Made by a program: the position numbers and the translations under genes
The notes under the pieces: model-generated
Told to the model about the DNA's origin: nothing
Seen by the model: the letters and a program-made list of their open reading frames with translations, nothing else
The model's database searches: none
Assembly (NCBI GenBank): GCA_026000755.1
Contig: BNZC01000001.1
Span: 1-64,000, forward strand
Direction of reading: 5' to 3'
Length of the DNA: 64,000 bases
DNA from: Clostridia bacterium
GTDB taxonomy: Bacteria > Bacillota > Clostridia > Lachnospirales > Lachnospiraceae
Part shown: in pieces, positions 17,893 to 26,942 of the stretch
Numbering within the stretch: the first letter of the stretch is position 1
Layout of the letters: each line of letters starts with the position of its first letter

Positions 17893-19035
17893 TTATGGTG
17901 TTGTAGTTTCTGTGTCGGTATTACTTGGTGCAGTAGTATCATCGGTAGCAGCACCATCGGTAGTAGCATTATCTGTAGCATCATAAGTCACAACTGCATT
18001 TTCCATGACAACGTCAAGAGCCTTATCGCACAGATAGGAATTTTCCATTTCCTTTTTGCTATATTCTTCATACAAAGCTTTGTCATCTGCATAGCCTTGG
18101 CTGCTCACGATGTCGTCAATGTACGTCTTGTAATCTGCTTCGTCGATTTTAATACTTTCTTTTGCGGCAATGGCTTCTAAAATCAGTTCAAGACGCAGGT
18201 TCTTTTCCATGGCATCTTTTAACTGTTTATCATAGTCGTCCTTGGTCATATTGTAGTTTGCCAGATAATCATCCATGGTTACGCCATAGGAATCTAACAT
18301 TTTCTGCATAGTTTCAGCATAACGTGCCAAACGATCTTCCAGTAAGCCCTTTGGCAGATCTTTGATTTCACAAATCTCTTGCAACTTTGCGATGACAGCC
18401 GATTGCTTTTCGTCTTTTTCAGCCGCTTGATTGTCCTCTTCTAAACCGGAGCGGCAGTTGTCTACAAATTCCTGTACCGTGGTAAAACTGGAATGTGCTT
18501 TTACAAAATCATCGGTCAAATCATCATAGTGCCGTTCAGGAGCTTTTTGCTCAAGAAAATTCAAGGTCACGGTAAAGACTACCTCTTTTCCGGCTAAGTC
18601 TGTATTGCTATAATCTGAGGGAAAGGTAAGAGGCAAATCCTTTGTTTCCCCTACGTTCATGCCGATAACTCCGTCCTCAAAGCCGGCAATGAACTTGCCA
18701 TCTCCAAGTGCAAGGTCATAACCACTGGCAGTACCGCCCTCAAAAGCGGTGCCGTCTAATTTTCCAACATAGTTAATATTTGCAACATCGCCGGTTTCTG
18801 CTGTGGTCTTATCCGTCTTATCGTAAGGAGCCTCATTCATCTTATCCTCTACATATGCGTGGAGCGCTTCGTCTGTGATTTCATTGGGGTGAAGGCTGAC
18901 CGGTAGACCTTTGTAGTCACCTAATGTTACATAATCAAGGGCTTTGTAGCTAATCTCCGCTTTCTTGCCGCAACCGGCCAAGAGAGAGAGCAGCATAAGA
19001 CCGACCAAAAAGATTGTTGTTATTTGTTTCTTCAT
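17893..19035 (-). CDS. Trigger-factor-like peptidyl-prolyl isomerase lipoprotein
   Basis: Lipoprotein of 380 residues with lipobox LLAGC after a short signal. It has a trigger-factor N-terminal-like stretch, an FKBP domain (GDVANINYVGKLDGTAFEGG...IAGFEDGVIGMNVGE) and a helical chaperone-like C-terminal domain, ending in a Thr/Asp-rich tail. It probably folds secreted proteins at the outer face, as PrsA does. ATG 19033-19035 is preceded by AAAGGTGG; an upstream in-frame ATG lacks spacing. Normal trigger factor is cytoplasmic and has a ribosome-binding motif (FRK), absent here. Confidence 0.85.
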   Translation of the reverse strand: MKKQITTIFLVGLMLLSLLAGCGKKAEISYKALDYVTLGDYKGLPVSLHPNEITDEALHAYVEDKMNEAPYDKTDKTTAETGDVANINYVGKLDGTAFEGGTASGYDLALGDGKFIAGFEDGVIGMNVGETKDLPLTFPSDYSNTDLAGKEVVFTVTLNFLEQKAPERHYDDLTDDFVKAHSSFTTVQEFVDNCRSGLEEDNQAAEKDEKQSAVIAKLQEICEIKDLPKGLLEDRLARYAETMQKMLDSYGVTMDDYLANYNMTKDDYDKQLKDAMEKNLRLELILEAIAAKESIKIDEADYKTYIDDIVSSQGYADDKALYEEYSKKEMENSYLCDKALDVVMENAVVTYDATDNATTDGAATDDTTAPSNTDTETTTP

Positions 19036-19401
19036 TTTTTCCACCTTTCTATTCATGGATGTCTTAGATTTATAGCTATAAAAGCTAGTACAGCGGTTTC
19101 GAAATAACGTTAAAATAACGAGTTATTAGAAACACGCTTATTAGAATAACACATTTTTTGGAAAAAGAAAAGCCCTATCTTTTAGAAAAATAGTCAAAAC
19201 ACAAAGAAAACACAAAATATAGTAACAAAATATTCAGAGGAAGCCTCGGTAATGGAAACATTATATTGCAATTTTTCTTGTAAACTGGTAGACTATTAAG
19301 GAAAGAAGAGTTAAATTGCAGATACGGCATTTACGGAAATTATAGAGGAAGTAAAAAAAGAAAAAAGCGGATTGTTTGGGTCAATCGAAAGGAGTAATCA
19401 A
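19036..19401. promoter_or_regulatory. 366-base gap with divergent control regions; candidate trpB promoter
   Basis: No gene is seen. TTGCAA (19266-19271) and TAGACT (19289-19294), 17 bases apart, make a weak candidate promoter for trpB. The sequence is AT-rich with short repeats of ATAACG/TTATTAGAA around 19105-19150. No T-box stem or tryptophan-rich leader peptide was recognised. Confidence 0.45.
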
Positions 19402-20571
19402 ATGTCAGAACCCTATTACGGTGAATATGGCGGACAATTCGTGTCCGAAAGCTTAATGAACATCTTACAGGAATTAGAAGTGGCCTTTCATGCTGCCATT
19501 ACGGATACGGATTTTCTGAAAGAGTACCACTACTATTTGAAACAATATGTAGGACGTCCTGTACCGCTTTATCATGCCAACAGGCTAAGCGAAGCCTATG
19601 GTACAAAGATTTACTTAAAACGCGAGGACTTAAACCATACAGGTGCCCACAAGATTAACAATGTCATAGGGCAAATCCTTTTAGCGAAGCGCATGGGAAA
19701 GAAAAAAGTCATTGCGGAAACAGGAGCAGGGCAGCATGGTGTGGCAACAGCTACAGGGGCGGCCTTGTTTGGCATGGAATGCACTGTATTTATGGGCGCA
19801 GAGGATATGAAACGCCAAGCCCTTAACGTATTTCGCATGGAAATGCTGGGAGCTAAGGTGGTTCAGGTGACCTCGGGGAGCAATACCTTAAAGGATGCCA
19901 CAAATGAAGCACTTCGCACTTGGGCAAAATACGCAGAAGATACCTTTTATGTCATCGGCTCCGCCGTAGGACCTCACCCCTATCCTCGCATGGTAAAGGA
20001 ATTTCAGCGTATTATTAGTGTAGAAGCCAAACAGCAGATATTAGAGCAGGAAGGTCGCTTGCCCGATGTTGTGATGGCGTGTGTTGGGGGGGGGTCAAAC
20101 AGTATCGGTATGTTTGCGGAATTTCTGGAAGAAAGGGTACGTTTAATCGGCGTTGAGGCGGCGGGTTTTGGCATTGACACGGGAAAACATGCCAGTGCAA
20201 TGGCATTGGGGAAGCCCGGCATCTTGCACGGCATGAAATCCTATCTGCTTCAGGATTTTGACGGAAACGTTGCCCTTGCTCATTCCATTTCCGCAGGTCT
20301 GGATTACCCGGGGGTAGGACCGGAACACGCTTATTTGAAAGACTCCGGAAGAGTTACCTATGCCTGCGTAACCGATGAGGAAGCCATGGCGGCACTTACG
20401 GAACTTTGCCGGTTGGAAGGGATTATCCCTGCCATTGAAAGCGCTCACGCCTTGGCCTATGCAAAGAAATATGCCAAAGAGATGACAGCAGAGCAGGTGA
20501 TGGTGGTATGCTTGTCGGGGCGAGGGGATAAAGATGTGCATACGGTGGCGGAGTATTTTAGGGAGAAATAG
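19402..20571 (+). CDS. trpB: Tryptophan synthase beta subunit
   Basis: PLP enzyme of 389 residues that joins indole and serine. Lys84 in [11 protein letters not shown] forms the Schiff base and the phosphate-binding loop is GGGSNSIG, encoded by a run of nine G (20086-20094). ATG 19402 follows GAAAGGAG. Normally trpA follows at once; here trpA lies 4 kb downstream, and two extra copies of the trpB 3' end lie in between. No other trp biosynthesis genes are in the window. Confidence 0.97.
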   Translation: MSEPYYGEYGGQFVSESLMNILQELEVAFHAAITDTDFLKEYHYYLKQYVGRPVPLYHANRLSEAYGTKIYLKREDLNHTGAHKINNVIGQILLAKRMGKKKVIAETGAGQHGVATATGAALFGMECTVFMGAEDMKRQALNVFRMEMLGAKVVQVTSGSNTLKDATNEALRTWAKYAEDTFYVIGSAVGPHPYPRMVKEFQRIISVEAKQQILEQEGRLPDVVMACVGGGSNSIGMFAEFLEERVRLIGVEAAGFGIDTGKHASAMALGKPGILHGMKSYLLQDFDGNVALAHSISAGLDYPGVGPEHAYLKDSGRVTYACVTDEEAMAALTELCRLEGIIPAIESAHALAYAKKYAKEMTAEQVMVVCLSGRGDKDVHTVAEYFREK

Positions 20572-20590
20572 TGCTGTAATTAGGAATGAA
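20527..20590 (+). repeat. trpB 3'-end repeat, copy 1 (within intact trpB and its flank)
   Basis: The end of trpB (GATAAAGATGTGCATAC at 20527-20543 onward) and about 19 bases beyond its stop recur in altered form at 22359-22419 and in part at 22854-22895. This copy carries the functional stop codon. Confidence 0.85.
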
Positions 20591-20694
20591 ATGAAGAAAA
20601 TATGCAAGTTCATAGTAAAGTTTTAGGTGTTACAGTGTACTAGTTGTCGGATAGAAAATCAGGAAATTGAAATGACTTAAAAAAGAGGATTGTC

Positions 20695-22380
20695 ATGCAA
20701 AAAACAGCAGTCGAAATACAGCTTCACCAAATACTGGCATTTACGAAATATGCCCATACAATCAAAAATTGGGAACAATACAAGATCCTTCATGACACGT
20801 CCGAGGAACGGTGGGAGCAGTTTTGGGATTCCTTACAAGATCCTGCTTATGCAGAAGCTTGCTTTACGGGTAACAGAACAACGAAGTTGCAGATAGAGGC
20901 TATTCCCGCAAAGGAGCAAAGTATTTCTGCCTATGCAGAAATCATCCTTACCGCCGCCAAGGACTATGGTTTTTCCACACATGTTTTTGCCGTCTCCTTT
21001 CTGGTGAAGAAACTAGGCGACTTTCGTCTATTCTTGCATTTACTTAAAACCATAGAATCGGAAGCAGGGGCAGATTGGAGTTTGAAATATTGTTTATATG
21101 GGCAGATCCAAACCATGATGGTGACACAACCGTCTTTTCAGGGAAACGATGCAAAACTGATATGTGGGAAAATATACAAAGATCTTATACATACGGTCAA
21201 AGCAGATTTTGCCGCTACGGGATTCGCTACGGGGAAATGGAGGGGACCTTTAGATAAGGGGTTTGTCATTGTGACAGTATACCAGTTTTTAAGCTTAGGG
21301 CATGGTCCTACAAAAACCGCTTTAGACCGCTGTATCACCCTAATCAAACGAATGGGGAAATCGGTACTGCTGCTTAATACGACGGAATTTATGGGCGGAG
21401 CAGAAGCGGATTATGCACCTGTCTATCATGCAATGTTTCCACCCTATGAAAAAGATTACTCCGAAGAATCACAATATGTCTACGAGGGTGTAAGCATACC
21501 GTTTTTTCAATGCCCACCCTATATGCCGGATTTATTGGTGATAAAAGAATTGCTGACGTATCTTAAGAAATTACAGCCGGCCTATCTGATCCACATCGGC
21601 GGAAGCAGTATTTTCACAGAAATAGCAAGTGATTTTCTGCCCACACTTACGATTTCTACTGCGCCAAGCGAGCTCGCAATGACTTTAGGTCAGTTTCAGG
21701 TGATTGGGAGAAAGCTTTTGCAATCGGATTTGGAACTCCTACAGGCAAGAGGTAAGGACAAGAGTCATGTGATAGAAGGGCGTTTCACCTCCTCTTTGAA
21801 GCCACAGGAAAAGCATTTTACAAGAGAGGACTTTGGTTTTTTGCAGTCGGATTTTCTCTGTGCAGTAGTGGGCGGACGCTTGTATGGGGAAGTAAGAGAG
21901 GAATTTATTTCCATGCTGCTTTCTATAGAGGATAAGCGAGTCAAATTCGTATGGATTGGTGATATGGGAGGGGCTTATGAGAAGTATTGTGAGAGTTGGG
22001 ACGGCTTTCGGGAGAGGAGCTATTCTCTTGGATTAGTAGAGGATGTGCTTGCAGTATTAGAATGTTGTGATGTGTATGTGAATCCAATCCGTTTGGGGGG
22101 AGGAACCTCTGTAATCGAAGCCATGCACCATGGTCTGCCTGTAATCTCAACGGCATATGGGGATGTGGGACTTGGTGCAGGAAGTGATTTTCAGGTGTCA
22201 GATTATGAGGAAATGGCAAAAGAAATACGGCGATTAGAATCAGACCCGGATTATTATCAGAAAAAATCCGCATTGGCGAAAAAGAGAGCAGAGGAAATGC
22301 TTGATACGGATACAGCGTTTACAGAGATTATAGAAGAAGCAGAAAAACGGATGTTTGGGATAAAGATGTGCATACAGTGA
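20695..22380 (+). CDS. Glycosyltransferase family protein (GT-B, group 1-like)
   Basis: Predicted sugar transferase of 561 residues. The C-terminal part (about 440-500) has the donor-binding pattern GLVEDVLAVLECCDVYVNPIRLGGGTSVIEAMHHGLPVIST of group 1 enzymes; the first about 190 residues are helical and resemble no domain I know. No membrane segment is evident. It sits between trpB and trpA and its last seven residues are read out of frame from a copy of the trpB 3' end, so the original C-terminus may be lost. A surface polysaccharide or protein glycosylation role is likely but unproven. Confidence 0.78.
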   Translation: MQKTAVEIQLHQILAFTKYAHTIKNWEQYKILHDTSEERWEQFWDSLQDPAYAEACFTGNRTTKLQIEAIPAKEQSISAYAEIILTAAKDYGFSTHVFAVSFLVKKLGDFRLFLHLLKTIESEAGADWSLKYCLYGQIQTMMVTQPSFQGNDAKLICGKIYKDLIHTVKADFAATGFATGKWRGPLDKGFVIVTVYQFLSLGHGPTKTALDRCITLIKRMGKSVLLLNTTEFMGGAEADYAPVYHAMFPPYEKDYSEESQYVYEGVSIPFFQCPPYMPDLLVIKELLTYLKKLQPAYLIHIGGSSIFTEIASDFLPTLTISTAPSELAMTLGQFQVIGRKLLQSDLELLQARGKDKSHVIEGRFTSSLKPQEKHFTREDFGFLQSDFLCAVVGGRLYGEVREEFISMLLSIEDKRVKFVWIGDMGGAYEKYCESWDGFRERSYSLGLVEDVLAVLECCDVYVNPIRLGGGTSVIEAMHHGLPVISTAYGDVGLGAGSDFQVSDYEEMAKEIRRLESDPDYYQKKSALAKKRAEEMLDTDTAFTEIIEEAEKRMFGIKMCIQ

Positions 22381-22419
22381 CGGAGTATTTTAAGGGGAGA
22401 TAGGTGCTATGATTAGATG
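22359..22419 (+). repeat. trpB 3'-end repeat, copy 2
   Basis: GATAAAGATGTGCATAC is identical to trpB, and the match continues with few changes through the stop codon and about 15 bases beyond. In the trpB frame it reads DKDVHTVTEYFKGR and a stop, against [14 protein letters not shown] in trpB. The differences are mostly compatible with a diverged trpB allele rather than recent copying. Confidence 0.85.
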
Positions 22420-22826
22420 TGTTTTATTATTGGTATCAAAGGGAAGGTTCGTTGTCCCATAATGGAGAGAAACGCTGTAAGCAAATATTTTTTGAAACAG
22501 CGGAGATGCTCTTAGCATACTACAAGGAAATGGGGCTTCGCTTCCGTTTTCCACGTGACACAGAATACCATGTTATGCACATGATTTATTATACCTTGAT
22601 GGCGTATATTGATAGTAACGAGGGGTTTCCATATGCTGTTTATGCAAAAATAGCAGAAGTTGTAAACAAAGAGTTCCCGGATTATGAGAATAATCCGACA
22701 TTAAATCGTTCAGATAACGACTACAGCTTTCAAAAAACAATATTAAGTATTATCAAGTTGAATTTGAAAGAGGGGCAGTTTGCTCATGTGATAAAAGAGT
22801 GGAAACCGGCTTTTGCAGGAGGGTAA
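22416..22826 (+). pseudogene. C-terminal fragment of a family 2 glycosyltransferase
   Basis: The frame begins directly at the junction with the trpB repeat and has no well-spaced ribosome site (only GTG at 22419). It opens with DVFYYWYQREGSLSHN, resembling the YYRQREGSI stretch near the end of GT2 enzymes, and then gives about 120 helical residues. The catalytic N-terminal half is missing, so I call it a truncated remnant. A short independent protein of 135 residues is possible but less likely. Confidence 0.6.
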
Positions 22827-22853
22827 TAATAAATACTTATTTGAACCCGGGGT

Positions 22854-22895
22854 GATAAAGATGTGACACCGTGTCAGAGTATTTTAAGAGAGTCG
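22854..22895 (+). repeat. trpB 3'-end repeat, copy 3 (degenerate)
   Basis: GATAAAGATGTG and AGAGTATTTTAAGAGAG match the trpB tail with small insertions and deletions that break its reading frame. It lies immediately before the ATPase/nuclease gene. Confidence 0.7.
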
Positions 22896-22931
22896 GCAAT
22901 CGATCGAACAGATCGAAAAGAGGGAGAGAAT

Positions 22932-24572
22932 ATGGGAAACTATCTGAATCCTACAAGTAAAAAATTTAAGGAAGGCTTGCGTTCTGAAATTTACGTGGAC
23001 AAGAGTGAGTTGATGGTACAAACAAATGCATTGATTGATACGAGGCAAAAATTTATCTGCATCAGCCGCCCCAGGCGATTTGGAAAATCAATGGCATTGG
23101 AAATGGTGTCCGCTTATTATGGCTGTGAAGAAGATACCGGCAGTCTGTTTCAGAACCTAAAAATCGCAAAATCACCCTCTTATCAGGAGCATTTGAATCA
23201 ATACAACTGTCTTCTGCTCAATATGCAGGAATTTTTGAATGAGGCAATGATGGAAGAGGGCGATAATCGTCTTTGTGTCATGAACAAAATGCTTGCAGAT
23301 ATAAAAGATCGCCTGTTATATGAGTTTAAGGAGGCATACCCGGATGCAAATTATCGAAACGGGGAACATTTGACGGAGATTATGAACGCAGTTTATAAAA
23401 AAACGAAACGTCCGTTTGTTATTTTGATTGATGAATGGGACTGTGTGTTTCGCATTCTTAAAAATAGAGAAGAAGACCAAAAAAAATATAGCAACTTCCT
23501 CGGTATGTGGTTAAAAGATCAGGCATATGTGGGACTTGCCTACATGACAGGGATTTTACCAATCAAAAAATATAACATACATTCTGCCTTAAATATGTTT
23601 ATTGAATATTCCATGACAGATCCCAAAAACTTTGCCCCTTTCTTTGGTTTTACCGAAGACGAGGTGCTTGCACTATGCGAGATTTACCATGCAAGCCCGG
23701 AAGAAACCAAGGCTTGGTATGACGGCTATCATTTGGAATACCGTAGCAGAGCCGGTTTTGATGCTCCGATGATACACCTTTCCATGTATAGTCCAAAATC
23801 ATTGGTGGAGGCTATGACAAGTGGAAAATTTGGACCTTATTGGAACAAGACAGAAAGCTATGAAGCACTAAAAATCTACATCCGGATGAATCAGGACGGC
23901 TTAAAGGATGCGGTTATTGCCATGTTGGCAGGGGAAAGGGTTAAGGTCAACACAGGAACCTTTACCAATGACATGACCACCTTTGTGAATAAAGACGATG
24001 TACTGACACTTCTGGTACACTTGGGTTATCTCAATTATCATGATGCAGAAGAAACCGTATCCATTCCTAATAAGGAGGTCAGTCAAGAATATCTAAATTC
24101 CATTAAAACCATTGCATGGAATGAAGTGACACGTTCCATCGAGCATTCAAAAAAACTCTTAGAGGCAGTCTGGAACTTGGATTCTAAGACGGTGGCAGAA
24201 GGTATTGATCGTGCACACCAAGAAGTGTCCATTTTACAATACAACAGTGAAAACGCACTAAGCTATACCATAGGGCTTGCTTTTTACTACGCAAGAGAGT
24301 ATTATACCATTATAAGGGAATTGCCAAGCGGAAAGGGATTTGCAGACGTTGCCATGATACCCAGGAAGGCACATGCAGATAAACCGGCACTTATTATAGA
24401 GTTAAAGTGGGACAAAGATGTGCAGGGAGCCATTGCCCAAATAAAAGAGAAAAACTATGAGGATGCATTGAAAGAATACAAGGGGAAGTTGCTCTTGGTG
24501 GGAATCAGCTATGACAAAAAAGAGAAGATTCATAGTTGTCGGATAGAGAAGTTGGAAAGCTACAAGCATTAA
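22932..24572 (+). CDS. AAA-ATPase-like / PD-(D/E)XK nuclease superfamily protein (PF09820 with PF08011)
   Basis: Protein of 546 residues of a family often present in many copies in Lachnospiraceae and Bacteroidetes genomes. The N-terminal part has a degenerate P-loop (SRPRRFGKSMALEM) and Walker-B-like VILIDEWDCVF. The C-terminal part holds a PD-(D/E)XK-type core: Asp in GFADVAMIP and the ELK triad of ALIIELKWD. Function is unproven, possibly nucleic-acid cleavage linked to mobile DNA or defence. ATG 22932 follows GAGGGAGAG. It is the last accessory gene before trpA. Confidence 0.85.
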   Translation: MGNYLNPTSKKFKEGLRSEIYVDKSELMVQTNALIDTRQKFICISRPRRFGKSMALEMVSAYYGCEEDTGSLFQNLKIAKSPSYQEHLNQYNCLLLNMQEFLNEAMMEEGDNRLCVMNKMLADIKDRLLYEFKEAYPDANYRNGEHLTEIMNAVYKKTKRPFVILIDEWDCVFRILKNREEDQKKYSNFLGMWLKDQAYVGLAYMTGILPIKKYNIHSALNMFIEYSMTDPKNFAPFFGFTEDEVLALCEIYHASPEETKAWYDGYHLEYRSRAGFDAPMIHLSMYSPKSLVEAMTSGKFGPYWNKTESYEALKIYIRMNQDGLKDAVIAMLAGERVKVNTGTFTNDMTTFVNKDDVLTLLVHLGYLNYHDAEETVSIPNKEVSQEYLNSIKTIAWNEVTRSIEHSKKLLEAVWNLDSKTVAEGIDRAHQEVSILQYNSENALSYTIGLAFYYAREYYTIIRELPSGKGFADVAMIPRKAHADKPALIIELKWDKDVQGAIAQIKEKNYEDALKEYKGKLLLVGISYDKKEKIHSCRIEKLESYKH

Positions 24573-24638
24573 GATATGTTACTTCCATTGAAATGTTTGG
24601 AAAAGAAAAGCTAAAAATTTTTTTGAAAGAGGTATATA

Positions 24639-25439
24639 ATGGAAAACAGAATTGTCGCTGCCATGGCAGCATTGGGTGGAAAAAAAGAAAAGGCGTTCAT
24701 CACTTACCTAACGGCAGGCTTGCCTGATTTAGAGGGCATGAAAGAACTGATTTTAGAACAGGAAGCGGCGGGTGTTACCGTATTAGAACTTGGGATTCCC
24801 TTTTCCGATCCTGCGGCGGACGGGCCTGTCATACAGGCAGCCTCCTATCAGTCCATAAAGCAGGGAACCAATGTAAGGTCGGTATTTCAGGCAGTAAAAG
24901 AGTTGCGAAAGGAAGGCTTAGGCTTGCCCATTTTGTTTATGCTCTATTACAATACGGTATATCATTACGGACTTTCTGATTTTGTGACTTCCTGTATTGA
25001 TTGCGGTGTGGATGGGCTTATCATCCCGGATTTGCCCAAAGAGGAACAGGGAGAGCTAAGTGCTTATCTTGAGCGGGCAGATGCACCGGTGTTGATACAG
25101 TTGGTATCTCCGGTATCAAAGGAACGCATTCCTTTGATTGTGGAGGGGGCAAAGGGATTTATTTATTGCGTATCCGCCATGGGAGTAACCGGCCAAGGCG
25201 GTAGCTTTCATAAAGAATTGCGGGAGTATCTTTCGGCAGTAGGGAGTCATACAAATTTACCTGTTATGATGGGTTTTGGTATTCGCACGGCCAAGGATGT
25301 GCTGCCTGTGGCAGATTTGATTGATGGGGCGATTGTGGGCAGTCATTTTGTGAACCTTTTGATGGAAAGCGGTTATGATAGGAAAGTGGCAGGAGAGTAT
25401 TGTAGGGAGTTTAAGCGGGAATTACATGCTGTAGTTTAG
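24639..25439 (+). CDS. trpA: Tryptophan synthase alpha subunit
   Basis: TIM-barrel subunit of 266 residues that cleaves indole-3-glycerol phosphate and passes indole to TrpB. The catalytic Glu and Asp are in LELGIPFSDPAADGP, and the phosphate-binding GFGIRTAKD and AIVGSHFV stretches are intact. ATG 24639 follows GAAAGAGG. It is split from trpB by accessory genes, so it may rely on read-through or a new promoter. Confidence 0.97.
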   Translation: MENRIVAAMAALGGKKEKAFITYLTAGLPDLEGMKELILEQEAAGVTVLELGIPFSDPAADGPVIQAASYQSIKQGTNVRSVFQAVKELRKEGLGLPILFMLYYNTVYHYGLSDFVTSCIDCGVDGLIIPDLPKEEQGELSAYLERADAPVLIQLVSPVSKERIPLIVEGAKGFIYCVSAMGVTGQGGSFHKELREYLSAVGSHTNLPVMMGFGIRTAKDVLPVADLIDGAIVGSHFVNLLMESGYDRKVAGEYCREFKRELHAVV

Positions 25440-25443
25440 ATAG

Positions 25444-25493
25444 TTGGCGAGCGGCGAATTTTGATCATAATTCGCAGAATCATGATATAATGT
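25444..25493 (+). repeat. Palindromic repeat related to the 110-bp tandem unit
   Basis: It contains GCGAATTTTGATCATAATTCGC-like symmetry and ATTCGCAGAATCATGATATAATG-like sequence, the latter nearly the same as in the tandem units at 29181-29400 (GATTCGCAGAATCATGG then TATAATG). Its TATAAT could serve as -10 box for the next gene. Confidence 0.6.
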
Positions 25494-25513
25494 TGGGAGA
25501 GGAGGGAAAAGAA

Positions 25514-26200
25514 TTGGAAAATCAACAGGGTCAGCCGAATCAAATACAACCTGAACAGGAGCAAGCAGAACCAAACGAGCAAGATCAGCCTCAGGAGGAA
25601 GAATACTCAAAACAGGGTCAGCCGAAAAAACGCACCATAGTACTTGCACCGCTTACCTCAATTGGAATGCGGACAGCAAAGACCGGGCTTGCAGTTTTTG
25701 CCTGTCTGTTATTTTATGAATTGGAACGCTTTGTGGTCTTGCATATGGGTGTACCCTCGGAATCTCTCATCTATCAAATGGTGATGGACAATGAAATGCG
25801 TCATCCTTTCTACGCCTGTTTAAGTGCAATTTTATCCATGCAAGACTCGGTTCACGGTTCGCTCAAATTCGGCTATTATCGTATCTTAGGCACGGTAATA
25901 GGTGCAGTGTTAGGTCTTTTGTTTTTAATCCTAAATCACCAAGTTTTTCAATACAAGCTTACCTTACTGCTTGCACCTTTGGGCATTATCATTTTGATTC
26001 AGCTGTGCAATCTTGTTAAAATACAGAGTGCTACGATTATTTCCTGTACCGTCTTTTTACTTCTTGTGATGGTTGTTCAGGGAGAAAGTCCCTATGAATA
26101 TGCGGCGGCACGGCTCTTTGATACCTTTGTGGGCGTGTTCCTTGCTATTGGAATTAATCATTTTGTGTATCATCCAAAAGGAAAGGAACAAGTCGAATAG
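25514..26200 (+). CDS. FUSC/ArAE-like aromatic acid exporter family membrane protein
   Basis: Membrane protein of about 228 residues. A Gln/Glu/Pro-rich hydrophilic N-terminal tail (about 40 residues) precedes a basic RTAKTGLAVF stretch and about five spans, with LSMQDSVHGSLKFGYYRILGTVIGAVLG as in the short FUSC/DUF939 proteins of Firmicutes. Substrate unknown. TTG 25514 is favoured because GGAGAGGAGGG lies 8-15 bases upstream; ATG 25490 is eight codons earlier but lacks a ribosome site. It converges on the PHP gene. Confidence 0.75.
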   Translation: MENQQGQPNQIQPEQEQAEPNEQDQPQEEEYSKQGQPKKRTIVLAPLTSIGMRTAKTGLAVFACLLFYELERFVVLHMGVPSESLIYQMVMDNEMRHPFYACLSAILSMQDSVHGSLKFGYYRILGTVIGAVLGLLFLILNHQVFQYKLTLLLAPLGIIILIQLCNLVKIQSATIISCTVFLLLVMVVQGESPYEYAAARLFDTFVGVFLAIGINHFVYHPKGKEQVE

Positions 26201-26246
26201 AGGTGTAGAAGTGTAGAAAGAGAGCAGAAAGCCCCACACTACAGTG

Positions 26247-26933
26247 CTACATCGCAGTTATCAACTCCACCTCATTTGCAATCAAATAATCCACCAAACT
26301 TTTTCCATTACTCACCTCTTTCGGCAATAGTATCCCACCACGTCCCAAATCCTCCGGATTGTGAAAGTCGCTGCCGGAAGAGAACAAAAGACCCTCCTTT
26401 TGCGCCCAAGCAAGGGCTTTCTTATCTTGGGAATTGTGGTGAGTATTGCCATTATAGACTTCGGCACCGTGCATAAAGGCAGGATTTCTCCGCTGACACC
26501 AACTACGATAGGGGTGTGCCTGATAGAGCAATGCACCATAACGTTCGCATTCTACAAAGACTTCTTTTTGACTCATAGCAAAAAGGCGCAGATTCTCCAA
26601 TAAAAAATCGGATTCTGCACCGAAAATCAAAAAATCATCACCGCCGCCGGCGATACAGGTTTCTATGCCAAACCAGACCTCTAAGCCCACAGCGGCTCCC
26701 AATTCCTGTACTTTAAGAAAGCGGTCAATATAAGCCTTTGCAGCGAATTTTGCCGAAGAACCCTTAGGTATCGTCTCTTGATTGTAGTGATTGGTAAGGA
26801 TGAGTACGCCGTAATCTGCTTCTTTATAGAGTTTCACAATTTCCTCGGGGCTAACATGGGCGCAATGGCTTCCCCCCAAGCTATGGCAATGGGTTTCTAC
26901 CGCTATATAATTTTCAGGGATGTGACCTTTCAT
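26247..26933 (-). CDS. PHP domain metal-dependent hydrolase
   Basis: Protein of 228 residues with the PHP fold's metal-binding motifs: ETHCHSLGGSHC near the N-terminus, LTNHYN, FGIETCI, QAHPYR and SGSDFHNPEDLGRG. These fit a phosphoesterase of the PHP superfamily (histidinol-phosphatase or polymerase-associated types). The substrate cannot be told. It starts nine bases after the transglycosylase stop on the same strand. Confidence 0.82.
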   Translation of the reverse strand: MKGHIPENYIAVETHCHSLGGSHCAHVSPEEIVKLYKEADYGVLILTNHYNQETIPKGSSAKFAAKAYIDRFLKVQELGAAVGLEVWFGIETCIAGGGDDFLIFGAESDFLLENLRLFAMSQKEVFVECERYGALLYQAHPYRSWCQRRNPAFMHGAEVYNGNTHHNSQDKKALAWAQKEGLLFSSGSDFHNPEDLGRGGILLPKEVSNGKSLVDYLIANEVELITAM

Positions 26934-26942
26934 ATAAAACTC

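Noticed and set aside
19057-19401. T-box or attenuator before trpB
   Set aside because: No T-box consensus, no run of Trp codons and no terminator/antiterminator pair could be made out.
20143-20613. Minus-strand frame of 156 codons opposite trpB
   Set aside because: Antisense to trpB; no homology recognised.
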